Source: an uncultured Lachnospiraceae bacterium (GTDB lineage Bacteria; Bacillota; Clostridia; Lachnospirales; Lachnospiraceae). Taken from it: a stretch of 64,000 nucleotides of DNA. A program made the position numbers and the translations under genes. The notes beneath the pieces are model-generated. The model was not told the DNA's origin, did no database searches, and saw nothing but the letters and a program-made list of their open reading frames with translations. Positions 26,892-36,408 of the stretch are shown piece after piece. The stretch covers positions 97,766 to 161,765 of the forward strand of contig CAJTOO010000010.1 of assembly GCA_910577735.1 (NCBI GenBank), in the 5' to 3' direction. Positions within the stretch are counted from its first letter, which is position 1. Each line of letters starts with the position of its first letter.

Positions 26892-26952
26892 GTATTTTTT
26901 CTTGACAGGCATAAAAGAGTGGGCAAGAGAGGCATAAAAGTTGCAAAATTGA

Positions 26953-26981
26953 TAGGCAGATATCCTTAAAGATGTTATAAT
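26953..26981 (+). promoter_or_regulatory. Promoter for the PocR-domain gene (extended -10)
   Basis: TATAAT preceded by TGT (an extended -10), with the weak TAGGCA at 17-bp spacing. Upstream, GGCATAAAAG occurs twice, 23 bp apart, between the two divergent promoters and might be a regulator site. Confidence 0.6.
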
Positions 26982-27052
26982 AAATACATTATTGGGGTTT
27001 TAGCTATTATCAGATATATCAATTTATCATTCTAAGGAGGGTTACGATCACC

Positions 27053-27826
27053 ATGAAACTTACTGATTTTATGGATATGGCACATCTGCAGAGAATTCAG
27101 GATGCGTTTTCCGATGCTACAGGACTTGCTGCCATCACCGTCGATGCAGAAGGCAATTATATTACCAAAGGCAGTAATTTTACAGATTTTTGTATGAAAC
27201 ATACCAGAGGCTGCAGTGAAGGGGCTAAGCGCTGCCAGCAATGTGACGCCACAGGACAGGGCACCTATGAATGTCATGCAGGCCTGATGGACTTTTCCAT
27301 TGATATCATCTTAAATGGTGAGAAGCTTGGTAAAATGATCGGCGGACAGGTTCTTCCCCACGAGCCGGATGAAGATAAATTTACCGCCATCGCCCAGGAA
27401 CTGGGCATTAATCCGTCTCAATACATTAAGGCTGTCAGAAAAGTGCCTGTACGTCCCGAAAAGTCCATCCGCGCTGCCGCGGCACTGTTAGATGATATGA
27501 TAAATCGCGCAGTCCAGCAGGAATATATGGATAATACAGAATATAAAAAGATCCACGTATGGGAAGAAGAAATTGCCAACGCTACCGGTACTGTGGCCAG
27601 AATCAAAGAAAATACCAGACAGCTGCAATCCATTGCCTCCAAACAGACCATTATGGCTCTCAATGCTTCTATCGAGACAGCAAGGGTCGGTGCAGTAGGC
27701 GCCGGGTTCGGAATCATCGCCAAACAGATGGGGGACTTTTCCAAACTGTCTGCGGAAATATATAAAAAGATTACAGAAGATGCCAACAAAATCTCTGAAT
27801 CTATCAATAAAATGAATCAAACGTAA
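27053..27826 (+). CDS. Soluble PocR sensory domain fused to a short chemoreceptor-like signalling helix
   Basis: A 257-residue cytoplasmic protein without signal peptide or membrane segment. Residues 5-155 form a PocR ligand-binding domain: TGLAAITVDAEGNYIT, then Cys-rich FCMKHTRGCSEGAKRCQQCD and a later Cys/His pair, as in PocR domains thought to bind small hydrocarbon-like ligands or metals. Residues 170-250 resemble the tip of a methyl-accepting chemotaxis protein (QTIMALNASIETARVGAVGAGF). It is much shorter than a true receptor and has no HAMP. No che genes are nearby, so the output partner is unknown. A good ribosome site (AAGGAGG) precedes the ATG. Confidence 0.8.
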   Translation: MKLTDFMDMAHLQRIQDAFSDATGLAAITVDAEGNYITKGSNFTDFCMKHTRGCSEGAKRCQQCDATGQGTYECHAGLMDFSIDIILNGEKLGKMIGGQVLPHEPDEDKFTAIAQELGINPSQYIKAVRKVPVRPEKSIRAAAALLDDMINRAVQQEYMDNTEYKKIHVWEEEIANATGTVARIKENTRQLQSIASKQTIMALNASIETARVGAVGAGFGIIAKQMGDFSKLSAEIYKKITEDANKISESINKMNQT

Positions 27827-27891
27827 TTCGAGCGAGATATTTTCTATGCCTCTTCCCGTCAGATAAGAAAGAGGCCGTCAGGCAAACTAAG

Positions 27892-27931
27892 AGGCTGTAC
27901 ACAGTGCATAACAGGCTGTGTGCAGCCTTTT
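27892..27931 (+). terminator. Terminator of the PocR-domain gene
   Basis: A 13-bp stem AGGCTGTACACAG / CTGTGTGCAGCCT (one G-T wobble) followed by TTTTCT. Confidence 0.85.
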
Positions 27932-28025
27932 CTATTCGTCTCCCTTTTCTACATCATCTCCGGATTGTCCTTTATCCGAGGCCGCAAGGCAAATCTCGTA
28001 AGGTTCGCTCCAAAAGACTTTCCCT

Positions 28026-28703
28026 TTATTCACGGACTACTGAGAGCACACCGTCTGACATGCCAAAGACCACATCAGCCGCTGCTGCCACTGCCTCATT
28101 ATGGGTGACAATGATCACCGCATAGTTTTCTTCATGAGCCAGCTGGCAGAGCAGATCCACAATCACTTTCTCATTTTGGCTGTCCAGGTTTCCTGTGGGC
28201 TCATCCGCAAGGAGAATCTCTCCACCAGACGCCATTGCCCTGGCGATGGCAACTCTCTGCTGTTCTCCGCCGCTGATCATGTTCGGCATCTTCTTATAGA
28301 GCGTATCCGGCAATCCAACCTTCGCCAGATGTTCTTTCGCTTTTGCCCCTGCTTCCTTCTTGGCGACATGCTGCAGTTCCATGGGAAACATCACATTTTC
28401 CTGTACGGTCAGAAGCGGGAACAGATGAAAGGCCTGATAGATGACAGAAGCACGTTTCATCCGGTAAGCATCCCGGTCAATCTTCCTCATATCCTCACCG
28501 TCTATGTACAATGTCCCTTCCGTTGGCACATCCAGTCCCGCAAGTAATGACAACAATGTGCTCTTTCCACTTCCCGACTTACCTGTGATAGCATACACCT
28601 TTCCTCTTTCAAAAGAACAGTTTACCCCAGAAAGTGCCCTTGTCTTCTGGTATTTTGTCTGATAGACATAACTCACACTTTCCGCTTCGATTATTTTCCC
28701 CAT
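28026..28703 (-). CDS. ABC transporter ATP-binding protein (MacB/LolD type)
   Basis: A 225-residue ATPase: Walker A GKSGSGKSTLL, signature ISGGEQQRVAIARA, Walker B ILLADEPTGNLD and an H-loop His in IIVTHNEAV. This type pairs with FtsX-like permeases used for peptide or lipoprotein extrusion and for antimicrobial-peptide resistance. It is the last gene of a minus-strand run of four permeases and a modified-peptide locus, the only ATPase in that run, so it probably energises those permeases. GGAG precedes the chosen ATG; the first ATG, 4 codons earlier, is also possible. Confidence 0.93.
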   Translation of the reverse strand: MGKIIEAESVSYVYQTKYQKTRALSGVNCSFERGKVYAITGKSGSGKSTLLSLLAGLDVPTEGTLYIDGEDMRKIDRDAYRMKRASVIYQAFHLFPLLTVQENVMFPMELQHVAKKEAGAKAKEHLAKVGLPDTLYKKMPNMISGGEQQRVAIARAMASGGEILLADEPTGNLDSQNEKVIVDLLCQLAHEENYAVIIVTHNEAVAAAADVVFGMSDGVLSVVRE

Positions 28704-28780
28704 TTTTCTCTCCATTTCTGCGCTGCTTTTTCTCTGCTTTGCTATAACAGTGCATTATTTTTTAATTTCATCTATTCTTT

Positions 28781-30013
28781 TTACTCTGATGCCAAAAGCT
28801 CCAATGGCTTATTTCTGGCCAGTAACAGCAAGGCTACTGTAGTGCCAAGCATATAGCCGCTAAAGGCTGCCCCACAGACCGTCAGAATATCCTGTATCCC
28901 CAGTTGCCCCATAAGCAAGGCTGCCAGACATCCCAGTACATTCCCCAGAAACACCAAGGCCAGCTGTTCGCTCCAAAACACCCCCACGGCGCCAAACTGC
29001 TTCACCCCCAGTGACCGGAACAGAGCGAATTCTTTCACCCTGCCGTTTGCCAGCAGATGACTGATCACATAACCAACGATAAAGACCAGGACTCCCATGG
29101 GAAGCAGAAAAGCTGTAAGGATACGAATCGCTGTTTTCAGTCTGCCTGCCATAGTGATAAAAATACCGTCCTGCACATACAGGGCACTTCCTTTATAGGA
29201 AAATCTGGCTCCTTCCCCCTTATATATCTCAAAGAGACCATTTTCTCCAATCTGTTCCATTTCTTCCTTAAAGGCGTTGAGTGCAAGGGGATCTTTGACG
29301 TAGAAGGAAACTGCCTCCGCCGTAAAAGTAACCCCTCTCGCATCGAACTCATCCCAGATGGTCTGAAAAGGTATCAGCATATCCGGATATTCACGGGATT
29401 CCACCGGATCGGAATCATCAATCTCTCCCACCACTTTCAGATTGATATAGCCCAATTCCAGAATATCCATATCCCTTTTCTCATCAACCATCACATAATG
29501 GTATACAGTAAAGGGAATCTCGTCTCCATAAGAAAGCCCCTGCTCTTCCATATCTGACTTTCTCAGGAGGCATACCTTCTCTGCTCCTGCAAAGAGAGTT
29601 TCATCCCACCCTTCCTGATAACTTACATTCATATGATCAGGCAGGACTGAACTGTCTATCTTATTAACCGCACTCACATCCAGATTCAGATTTTCTTCCC
29701 AACGGGCTATCTCAAATTCCCCGAAACCGGCCTTTAGCTTGGTAGAACAGTCCAACTCCTTAATCTGCTGTGCCGCCTGCAGGTCACGCAGGATATCACT
29801 CCTCACCGCAATCCCCACTTCCATTGTTCCGTCTGGATTGGTGATGGTACACTTGATGGGAGTATTCTCCGCCAGATCCGTAAGCTGTGTCCGATAACTG
29901 CCAATCAGCCCAAAATACAGGTTCAACAGAATGGCCAGCACACAGTTTACAAGAATCACCAGGATACTTCTGCTTCTTTGCCTTTGGATACTCTTTCCAA
30001 TATAGTGATACAA
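28781..30013 (-). CDS. FtsX-like ABC transporter permease, TTG start
   Basis: A 410-residue permease with one N-terminal membrane helix (about 17-38), an extracytoplasmic domain of about 240 residues, and three C-terminal helices (285-400), the MacB/FtsX plan. The start is TTG with AGGAGG 7 nt upstream. It lies 65-80 bp upstream of the ATPase gene and differs in sequence from the three larger permeases upstream of it. Probably half of a membrane pair; substrate inferred only from context (peptide export or self-protection). Confidence 0.88.
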   Translation of the reverse strand: MYHYIGKSIQRQRSRSILVILVNCVLAILLNLYFGLIGSYRTQLTDLAENTPIKCTITNPDGTMEVGIAVRSDILRDLQAAQQIKELDCSTKLKAGFGEFEIARWEENLNLDVSAVNKIDSSVLPDHMNVSYQEGWDETLFAGAEKVCLLRKSDMEEQGLSYGDEIPFTVYHYVMVDEKRDMDILELGYINLKVVGEIDDSDPVESREYPDMLIPFQTIWDEFDARGVTFTAEAVSFYVKDPLALNAFKEEMEQIGENGLFEIYKGEGARFSYKGSALYVQDGIFITMAGRLKTAIRILTAFLLPMGVLVFIVGYVISHLLANGRVKEFALFRSLGVKQFGAVGVFWSEQLALVFLGNVLGCLAALLMGQLGIQDILTVCGAAFSGYMLGTTVALLLLARNKPLELLASE

Positions 30014-30031
30014 TGTTTCCCCTCCTTTATT

Positions 30032-30095
30032 CTTGTCATACTATCTATCTTCAGCAGACACAACAGCTCTCCTTTAACACTTCCCGGGCCTTCAT
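30032..30095 (-). pseudogene. Relic of a permease C-terminus
   Basis: On the minus strand this stretch resembles the last 20 codons of the three large permeases: AAGGCCCGGGAAGTGTTAAA matches the codons for KIRKVLRE, and GATAGTATGACAAG matches the end EDSMAGR, with frameshifts between. It suggests a lost fourth copy. Confidence 0.4.
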
Positions 30096-30173
30096 AAAGG
30101 AACTCTTCTGTCATCTGCTATTGCCTATATTCAGGACAAAAAATGTATTATATTCTAACATCAACCATCTTTA

Positions 30174-32147
30174 TCAGCGTCTGCCTGCCATACTATCCTC
30201 CAACAGATATAAGGGTTCTTCTCTTAACACTTTCCGAATCTTCACATCAGAAAACCCCATACCGAGCAGGATTACCAGACATCCCATAATACCAGAAACT
30301 GCCATACTTCCCTGGTTCTGCATTGACAGTTCGATATCTTTCATCTCTACAGCCAACCCCAGATTGCTGTATTTCCTGCTAAACGCCTCTGATGTTCCAT
30401 CCATCTGCCCACTACTATCTCTTTCTGCCTGCCTTGGTACAGTCTGCCCCGTGGTTTCTCCGGTATCCTGTTCTGCAATGGCCACTTCCTCGCTCCCTTC
30501 ATCCTCTTGATTCCCGTTCTCTTGCCACCTGTCAGACATACTAATCTCATCTGCCAGAATCGTGCCAGCAGCCATGCCGGGGACTGTCCCTAAAATCAGA
30601 AGAAGTAAGATACCTGCCATACTAATATGACGACATCTCTTTTTCGTCATTCCCATCAGCCGTTCTATGGACAATTGTCTCTTTTGCTTCGTGATGTAGA
30701 TATGGGATATCTGTAAACTCAATACGATGGCCGCGATCACTCCCATCACCAGCAGGGTAATCGACATATTCCTTAGATTCTCAATCCCCTCCATCAAGGC
30801 AGAATAGCCTCTGTCATAGAAGGTGAAGATTAAGTTATCTGTATCATACTTCGCGCTGACTTCCATGAAATCTGCAATGGTTCCGTTCTCTATCTGAAAA
30901 GAGGTATTCTCATCTGCCATCGCCCCGTAATCAACGATGTTCGCCGTCTGGTTCTGGACAGAATTAAGCGGTACGATTAATTCATCTCTTCCAATCCCAT
31001 CTACAAGCGGCATATAATCATAAAGACCAACTATAGTGTACTCTTTTTCCTCAAAAGGCTGTAATAATTTCCCCTCAAAATCTATCGGCTGGAAAGACAT
31101 TCCCCCACCACTCAAAGCAAAATTCAGACTGACATCACCCCGCGCATTTGTATAATAGAGTCGCGTCATAACTCTGTCTCCCACCGAAAGGCCATTATTT
31201 TCTGCAAAAGCTCTGGGGACAAGGCATACTTCACTTCCTTTTTCAAATTCCTCCTGCGTAGGATAACGCCCCATATAAACCCATGCCTTACCCTCGTAGA
31301 AAGGCCTCAAAAGATTTATGCTATTTGTACCCACTACCGGCTGCGTTTCCAAGAATACATCTCTCAAATCTGCCATCACCAGAAAACGCTGCCCAATCCC
31401 TGTATCGTAAAATCCTTCTGTAACCTCATAAATGTCCTCAACATCATCAGGCCCTTTCATCTTCTGCCCATCTTCTGTATACAAGATTGCCACACAAGAA
31501 TACGGTATATATTCCTGCGTCCTATAAGAACTCCCACTTTCTTCCCACCTTTTACCATGAGTATCAAACTGCGGCACCAATACAGTAATATAAGTTTTGT
31601 CGGCTTTCAGTTCATCAGGAGCAGGATTATCATGTTCACAAAACCATACCACACTCCCTTCCATCGTCTTATCACTCCCCAAAACCTTCTTAATTTCAAT
31701 TTTCATGGACTGATCAGGTATCCCGTCTTCTTTTGGTGAAAACTCTGCCACCCAAAAGAAATCACTTGAAAGAGGCCATGTCTCAATTATATGCAGATAT
31801 TCCGGCACATAAGAAGCCCAATATACCCGCTTCTCAGGCCCGGCAATAAAAGTTGTCTCTGGAAATTTGAGATCTTCTGGTGAAACATAACTATTATATC
31901 TATTTGCCTTATAAAACAGATAACCCTCTTTCTCCGCATCCCACATCGCAATCTTTTTTACTGCATCCGGTTTTTGGGTCACTGTACCGATGGTGATAAA
32001 ATCTTCCTCATACATTTTTGAGAGTCTGTCACTTACAATCCAAAGATTGCCTCCCACGGAAAGCATTACCGTCACAATCATAATCAGTATAACGATAAAC
32101 ACTGAATGCACCGGAGTGCGCAACATCTGCTTCACATGGTTTTTCAT
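30174..32147 (-). CDS. Large FtsX-like permease, tandem paralog A
   Basis: A 657-residue membrane protein: N-terminal helix (about 13-35), a large extracytoplasmic domain to about 460, a helix near 465-485, an ITKQKRQLSIERLMGMTKKR cytoplasmic loop typical of FtsX-fold permeases, a helix near 510-530, an acidic, low-complexity extracytoplasmic segment, and a last helix. It starts MKNHVKQMLRTP like its two neighbours. Its C-terminal half is almost identical to paralog B at DNA level. The nearest ATPase is the one at the end of this run. It may expel a peptide, sense it, or protect the cell. Confidence 0.85.
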   Translation of the reverse strand: MKNHVKQMLRTPVHSVFIVILIMIVTVMLSVGGNLWIVSDRLSKMYEEDFITIGTVTQKPDAVKKIAMWDAEKEGYLFYKANRYNSYVSPEDLKFPETTFIAGPEKRVYWASYVPEYLHIIETWPLSSDFFWVAEFSPKEDGIPDQSMKIEIKKVLGSDKTMEGSVVWFCEHDNPAPDELKADKTYITVLVPQFDTHGKRWEESGSSYRTQEYIPYSCVAILYTEDGQKMKGPDDVEDIYEVTEGFYDTGIGQRFLVMADLRDVFLETQPVVGTNSINLLRPFYEGKAWVYMGRYPTQEEFEKGSEVCLVPRAFAENNGLSVGDRVMTRLYYTNARGDVSLNFALSGGGMSFQPIDFEGKLLQPFEEKEYTIVGLYDYMPLVDGIGRDELIVPLNSVQNQTANIVDYGAMADENTSFQIENGTIADFMEVSAKYDTDNLIFTFYDRGYSALMEGIENLRNMSITLLVMGVIAAIVLSLQISHIYITKQKRQLSIERLMGMTKKRCRHISMAGILLLLILGTVPGMAAGTILADEISMSDRWQENGNQEDEGSEEVAIAEQDTGETTGQTVPRQAERDSSGQMDGTSEAFSRKYSNLGLAVEMKDIELSMQNQGSMAVSGIMGCLVILLGMGFSDVKIRKVLREEPLYLLEDSMAGRR

Positions 32148-32203
32148 CTCTGTTTCCCTTCATCTGACACACACTGAAACATAAATAAATTCCAACTCTG
32201 ATT

Positions 32204-34159
32204 CTATATACCTGCCACACTATCCTCCAACAGATATAAGGGTTCTTCTCTTAACACTTTCCGAATCTTCACATCAGAAAGCCCCATACCGAGCAGGATT
32301 ATCAAACCTCCCATGATACCAGAAACTGCCATACTTCCCTGGGTTTGCATTGACAGATCGATATCATCCATTTCCACAGCCAGCTCCAGATTGCTGTATT
32401 TCCTGCTAAACTCTTCTGATGTTCCATCTATCTGTCTGCTGTCGTATCCTTCTGTCTGCTCCGTTATATCCTGCCTGCCTTCATCGACCTCCTGCCCAGC
32501 GGTGGTCATCTCCGGGCTTTTTTCATCCACTTGAGCTCCAGTCTTCTGCCCCCTGTCAGACATACTAATCTCATCTGCCAGAATCATGCCAGCAACCATG
32601 CCGGGGACTGTCCCTAAAATCAGAAGAACTAAGATACCTGCCATGCTGATATGACGACATCTCTTTCTCGTCATTCCCATCATCCGTTCTATGGACAATT
32701 GTCTCTTTCGCTTCGTGATGTAGATATGGGATATCTGTAAACTCAATACGATGGCCGCGATCACTCCCATCACCAGCAGAGCCGCCGAAATGTTCCTTAA
32801 ATTCTCAATCCCCTCCACCAAGGCAGAATAGCCTCTGTCATAGAAGGTGAAGATTAAGTTATCTGTATCATACTTCGCGCTGACTTCCATGAAATCTGCA
32901 ATGGTTCCATTCTCTATCTGAAAAGAGGTATTCTCATCTGCCATCGCCCCGTAATCAACGATGTTCGCCGTTTGGTTCTGAACAGAATTAAGCGGTACGA
33001 TTAATTCATCATATCCGATTCCTTCTACAAGAGGCTTATGATCATAAAGGCCAACTATGGTATAATCCTTTTCTTCAAACGGCTTTAATAGTTCTCCCTC
33101 CGGACCAAGAAGTGAAAAATTGAAACCTGGAAGTACTTGCGGCCCCCGCCTGGCATCCGTAAAATACAGTCTAGTCGTGACCTTATCCCCTACTGTCAGT
33201 TCATTGTTTTCGACAAAGGTTCTGGGTGCAAGACATACTGCACTCCCCTCGGCATATTCCTCTGCCGTTGGATACCGTCCCTCATATACCCAGGCATTCC
33301 CTTCATAGAACGGCATAATAAGATCCGTACTGTTCGTTCCTACCACAGGCTGTGTATCAAATATGTAAATCGCCATATCCTCCAACTCTAAAAATCTTTT
33401 CCCAATCTCCGTATCATAAAATCCTTCCGATACCTCGTAGATACTCTGTATTGCAGCGGCGTCTTCAATCTTAGTCCCTTCTGGCTCATATAGCGTCAAA
33501 TCAACAGGCTGGGCATAATATTCCAGTTGCTCCAGATATGAGCTTTCGGCCTGTTCCCACCGCTTTCCATGCCTCCATGGCCTCTCACCTATCCATGCTA
33601 TGTAGCTTCTGTCCGCTTTCAGTTCCATCGGTTCCCTGTTATAATGATCACAAAACCAAAGCACACTGCCTTCCATTGTCTTATCACTTCCCAAAACCTT
33701 CGTGACAGAAACCTTCACGCTCTCATCCGGCACGCAATCTTCCATAGGAGAAAATTCTGCCACAAAACCAGACCTGCTCACGTCATATTTGGTATCAACC
33801 GTAAGCAGATATTCCGGCACATAAGAACCCCAGTACACCCTCTTCTCCGGTTCTACAAGATACTTCACCTCCGAAAATTTCAAATCCTCCGGTGTAACAT
33901 AGCGATTATACCTGTTTTCTTTATATATTCTATAATCCTTTTTCTCTGCATCCCATCTTGGATTATCCTGCACTGTATCCGGCTTCTGGGTGACGGTGCC
34001 GATGGTAGTGAAGTCTCTATCATAGGTCTTCGAGAGCCTGTCACTGGCAACCCAAAGATTACCTCCTACCGTGAGCATCACGGTCACTATCATGACTAAG
34101 ACAATGATGAACACAGACTGCATCGGGGTACGAAGTATCTGCTTTATATGATTTTTCAT
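32204..34159 (-). CDS. Large FtsX-like permease, tandem paralog B
   Basis: A 651-residue paralog with the same layout as its neighbours: N-terminal helix, large outer domain with ELIVPLNSVQNQT, FtsX-like loop ITKRKRQLSIERMMGMTRKR, and last helix before KIRKVLREEPLYLLED. In a stretch of about 190 nt around 32.82-33.02 kb it differs from paralog A at only about three bases, while the N-terminal halves differ far more. That pattern points to recent gene conversion or partial duplication. The acidic segment near residues 545-590 is the most variable part. Confidence 0.85.
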   Translation of the reverse strand: MKNHIKQILRTPMQSVFIIVLVMIVTVMLTVGGNLWVASDRLSKTYDRDFTTIGTVTQKPDTVQDNPRWDAEKKDYRIYKENRYNRYVTPEDLKFSEVKYLVEPEKRVYWGSYVPEYLLTVDTKYDVSRSGFVAEFSPMEDCVPDESVKVSVTKVLGSDKTMEGSVLWFCDHYNREPMELKADRSYIAWIGERPWRHGKRWEQAESSYLEQLEYYAQPVDLTLYEPEGTKIEDAAAIQSIYEVSEGFYDTEIGKRFLELEDMAIYIFDTQPVVGTNSTDLIMPFYEGNAWVYEGRYPTAEEYAEGSAVCLAPRTFVENNELTVGDKVTTRLYFTDARRGPQVLPGFNFSLLGPEGELLKPFEEKDYTIVGLYDHKPLVEGIGYDELIVPLNSVQNQTANIVDYGAMADENTSFQIENGTIADFMEVSAKYDTDNLIFTFYDRGYSALVEGIENLRNISAALLVMGVIAAIVLSLQISHIYITKRKRQLSIERMMGMTRKRCRHISMAGILVLLILGTVPGMVAGMILADEISMSDRGQKTGAQVDEKSPEMTTAGQEVDEGRQDITEQTEGYDSRQIDGTSEEFSRKYSNLELAVEMDDIDLSMQTQGSMAVSGIMGGLIILLGMGLSDVKIRKVLREEPLYLLEDSVAGI

Positions 34160-34332
34160 CCGAAATCACCTCTTCCTTTGTGTAGAGATTGCTATCACCA
34201 GCCGCATAATTCATATCTATTTTTAGTATATAATACTTCCCATCTATTTTCTACTCTCTATTTCCCATTCCTACTTTTCCTTCATTTACTCTCAATACCA
34301 TCTCCAGGTTATAAAGATTCAACACATTCCTA

Positions 34333-36252
34333 TCATCGTCTGCCTGCCATACTATCTTCCAGCAGATATAACGGCTCTCCTCTCAACACTCTCCTCACTT
34401 TAATACCCGATATCATCATCCCAAGCAAGATTACCAGACATCCCATAATACCAGAAACTGCCAGGCTTCCCTGGTTTTGCATTGATAAATCAATCTCTTT
34501 ATCCACCGCCATTCTCAGATTACTGTATTTCCTGTTAAATTCCTCTGACTCCATATCTATCTGTTCTCCACTTTTAGTGGATATATTTTCGGTTGTCATC
34601 TGCTCTGTGTTCTCTTCAGCTGCCAGTTCATCTGCACCTTCCTCTTCTATACTGATCTCATCAGCCAGAACCGTACCAACTGTCACGCCGGGAATCGTCC
34701 CCAAAATCAGCAGAAGCAAAATCCCCGTCAAACTGATATGCCTGCACCGCTTTCCTGTTATGCCAAGCAGTCTCTCAATCGCCAGTCTCCTCTTCTGTTT
34801 TGTGATATAGATGTGAGAGATCTGCAAAGTCAATATCACTGCGGTGATCATCCCCATAACGAGCAGGGCCACAGACATATTTTTCAGATTCTGAATCCCC
34901 TGTACCAGCACCGAATACCCTCTGTCATAGAAGTTAAAGATCAGATTGTCCGTGCCATATCTTGCACTGATCTCCAGGAAGTCCGCGATGGTTCCGTTCT
35001 CAATGCGAAACGATGTGTTCTCCTCTGACATCGCTCCATATGCCACGATATTCTCCATCTGGTTCCTTATAGAATGGAGTGGCACAATCAACTCATCCAA
35101 ACCAATTCCCTCTGACAAGGGCTTGTAATCATAAAGACCTACTATTGTATACGCTTTCTCCTCAAACGGTTCCGGTATCCCTCCATTCAGATCGAGGAGT
35201 GTAAACAACTTGACTATTGGAAATTTTTCAACATCATTCCCAGCGTCTGTGTAATAGAGTCTGGTCATAATCTTGTCCCCCACTGTCAGATTATTGTTTT
35301 CCGCAAAATTCCGGGGTGCCAGACATACCGTACTTCCCTGGGCATATTCTTCTGCTGTAGGATATCGCCCTTCATAGACCCAGGCATTCCCCTCATAAAA
35401 CGGCATGATTAAATCTGTACTGTTCGTTCCCACCACAGGCTGTGAATCAAAGATAGAAACCGTCGCCTCCGCCAGTGCCAAAAGCCTCTTCCCAACCTTC
35501 GTTTCATAAAATCCTTCCGTAACCTCATATATACTCTGCATTTCAGCAGGATCCTCAATCTTTTCTCCTTCTGGCGTGTAAAGTGTCAGGGTCGCTGGTA
35601 AAAACACATATTCCCGCCACGGGAACTCGTCTCCGGTCTCCTCCCACCGCTTTCCGTGCCTGTCCGGATGCCCAAACGAAATCTTCGCCACATAGGTTCT
35701 GCCTGCTTTCAGTTCCATCGGCTCTTTGTTATAATGATCACAGGCCCACAGCACACTTCCCTCCATTAGCTTGCTGCTTCCCAAAACCTTCGTAATCAGA
35801 ATCTTTACAGATTCATCCGGAACACAATCCTCTTTTAGCGTAAATTCTGCCACAAAACCAGAGTCGTCCATTCTATATACATTTTCTTTAGCCTCATGAA
35901 TATATTCCGGCCCATATGATCCCCAATACACCCTTTTCTCCGGTTCTACAAGATATCTTATCTCCGGAAATTTCAGGTCTTTAGCCGTAACATAATAGTT
36001 ATACCCATTATTTTTATAAATCAGATAATCCCGTTTCTCGGCATCCCATTTCAACTCTTCCAACATAGTATCTGGTTTCTGAGTAACCGTACCGATGGTT
36101 ATAAAATCTTCTTCATAAATCTTCGCGAGTCTGTCGCTGGCTACCCAAAGATTACCGCCCACAGAAAGCATCACTGTCACAATCATGACCAGTACTATGA
36201 TGAGCACAGACTGCACAGGTGTACGCAGCATCTGCTTTATATGATTTTTCAT
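34333..36252 (-). CDS. Large FtsX-like permease, tandem paralog C
   Basis: A 639-residue paralog, the most diverged of the three and the first downstream of the peptide precursor. It keeps MKNHIKQMLRTPVQSV, the outer-domain motif ELIVPLHSIRNQ, the loop ITKQKRRLAIERLLGITGKR and the end RGEPLYLLEDSMAGRR. A weak promoter and a hairpin separate it from the precursor gene, so it could be transcribed with the peptide locus and also independently. The gap of about 170 bp to paralog B is A+T-rich with no clear promoter. Confidence 0.85.
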   Translation of the reverse strand: MKNHIKQMLRTPVQSVLIIVLVMIVTVMLSVGGNLWVASDRLAKIYEEDFITIGTVTQKPDTMLEELKWDAEKRDYLIYKNNGYNYYVTAKDLKFPEIRYLVEPEKRVYWGSYGPEYIHEAKENVYRMDDSGFVAEFTLKEDCVPDESVKILITKVLGSSKLMEGSVLWACDHYNKEPMELKAGRTYVAKISFGHPDRHGKRWEETGDEFPWREYVFLPATLTLYTPEGEKIEDPAEMQSIYEVTEGFYETKVGKRLLALAEATVSIFDSQPVVGTNSTDLIMPFYEGNAWVYEGRYPTAEEYAQGSTVCLAPRNFAENNNLTVGDKIMTRLYYTDAGNDVEKFPIVKLFTLLDLNGGIPEPFEEKAYTIVGLYDYKPLSEGIGLDELIVPLHSIRNQMENIVAYGAMSEENTSFRIENGTIADFLEISARYGTDNLIFNFYDRGYSVLVQGIQNLKNMSVALLVMGMITAVILTLQISHIYITKQKRRLAIERLLGITGKRCRHISLTGILLLLILGTIPGVTVGTVLADEISIEEEGADELAAEENTEQMTTENISTKSGEQIDMESEEFNRKYSNLRMAVDKEIDLSMQNQGSLAVSGIMGCLVILLGMMISGIKVRRVLRGEPLYLLEDSMAGRR

Positions 36253-36355
36253 CCGAAACTGCCTTTCTTCCTACAATAATCGCCACAATAATTTTCCTTC
36301 AATGTTCATTATTGATAGACATTGCCATCCGTTACTTTCCTTTTTGCTACTTACA

Positions 36356-36384
36356 ATATTACACTTTAATATTTATTCTTACAA
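36356..36384 (-). promoter_or_regulatory. Promoter candidate before the permease run
   Basis: On the minus strand TTGTAA, 17 bp, TAATAT, about 100 nt before permease C. Both boxes are 4/6 matches. Confidence 0.35.
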
Positions 36385-36408
36385 GCTTTTGGGTTGGCAT
36401 ATAACAGA

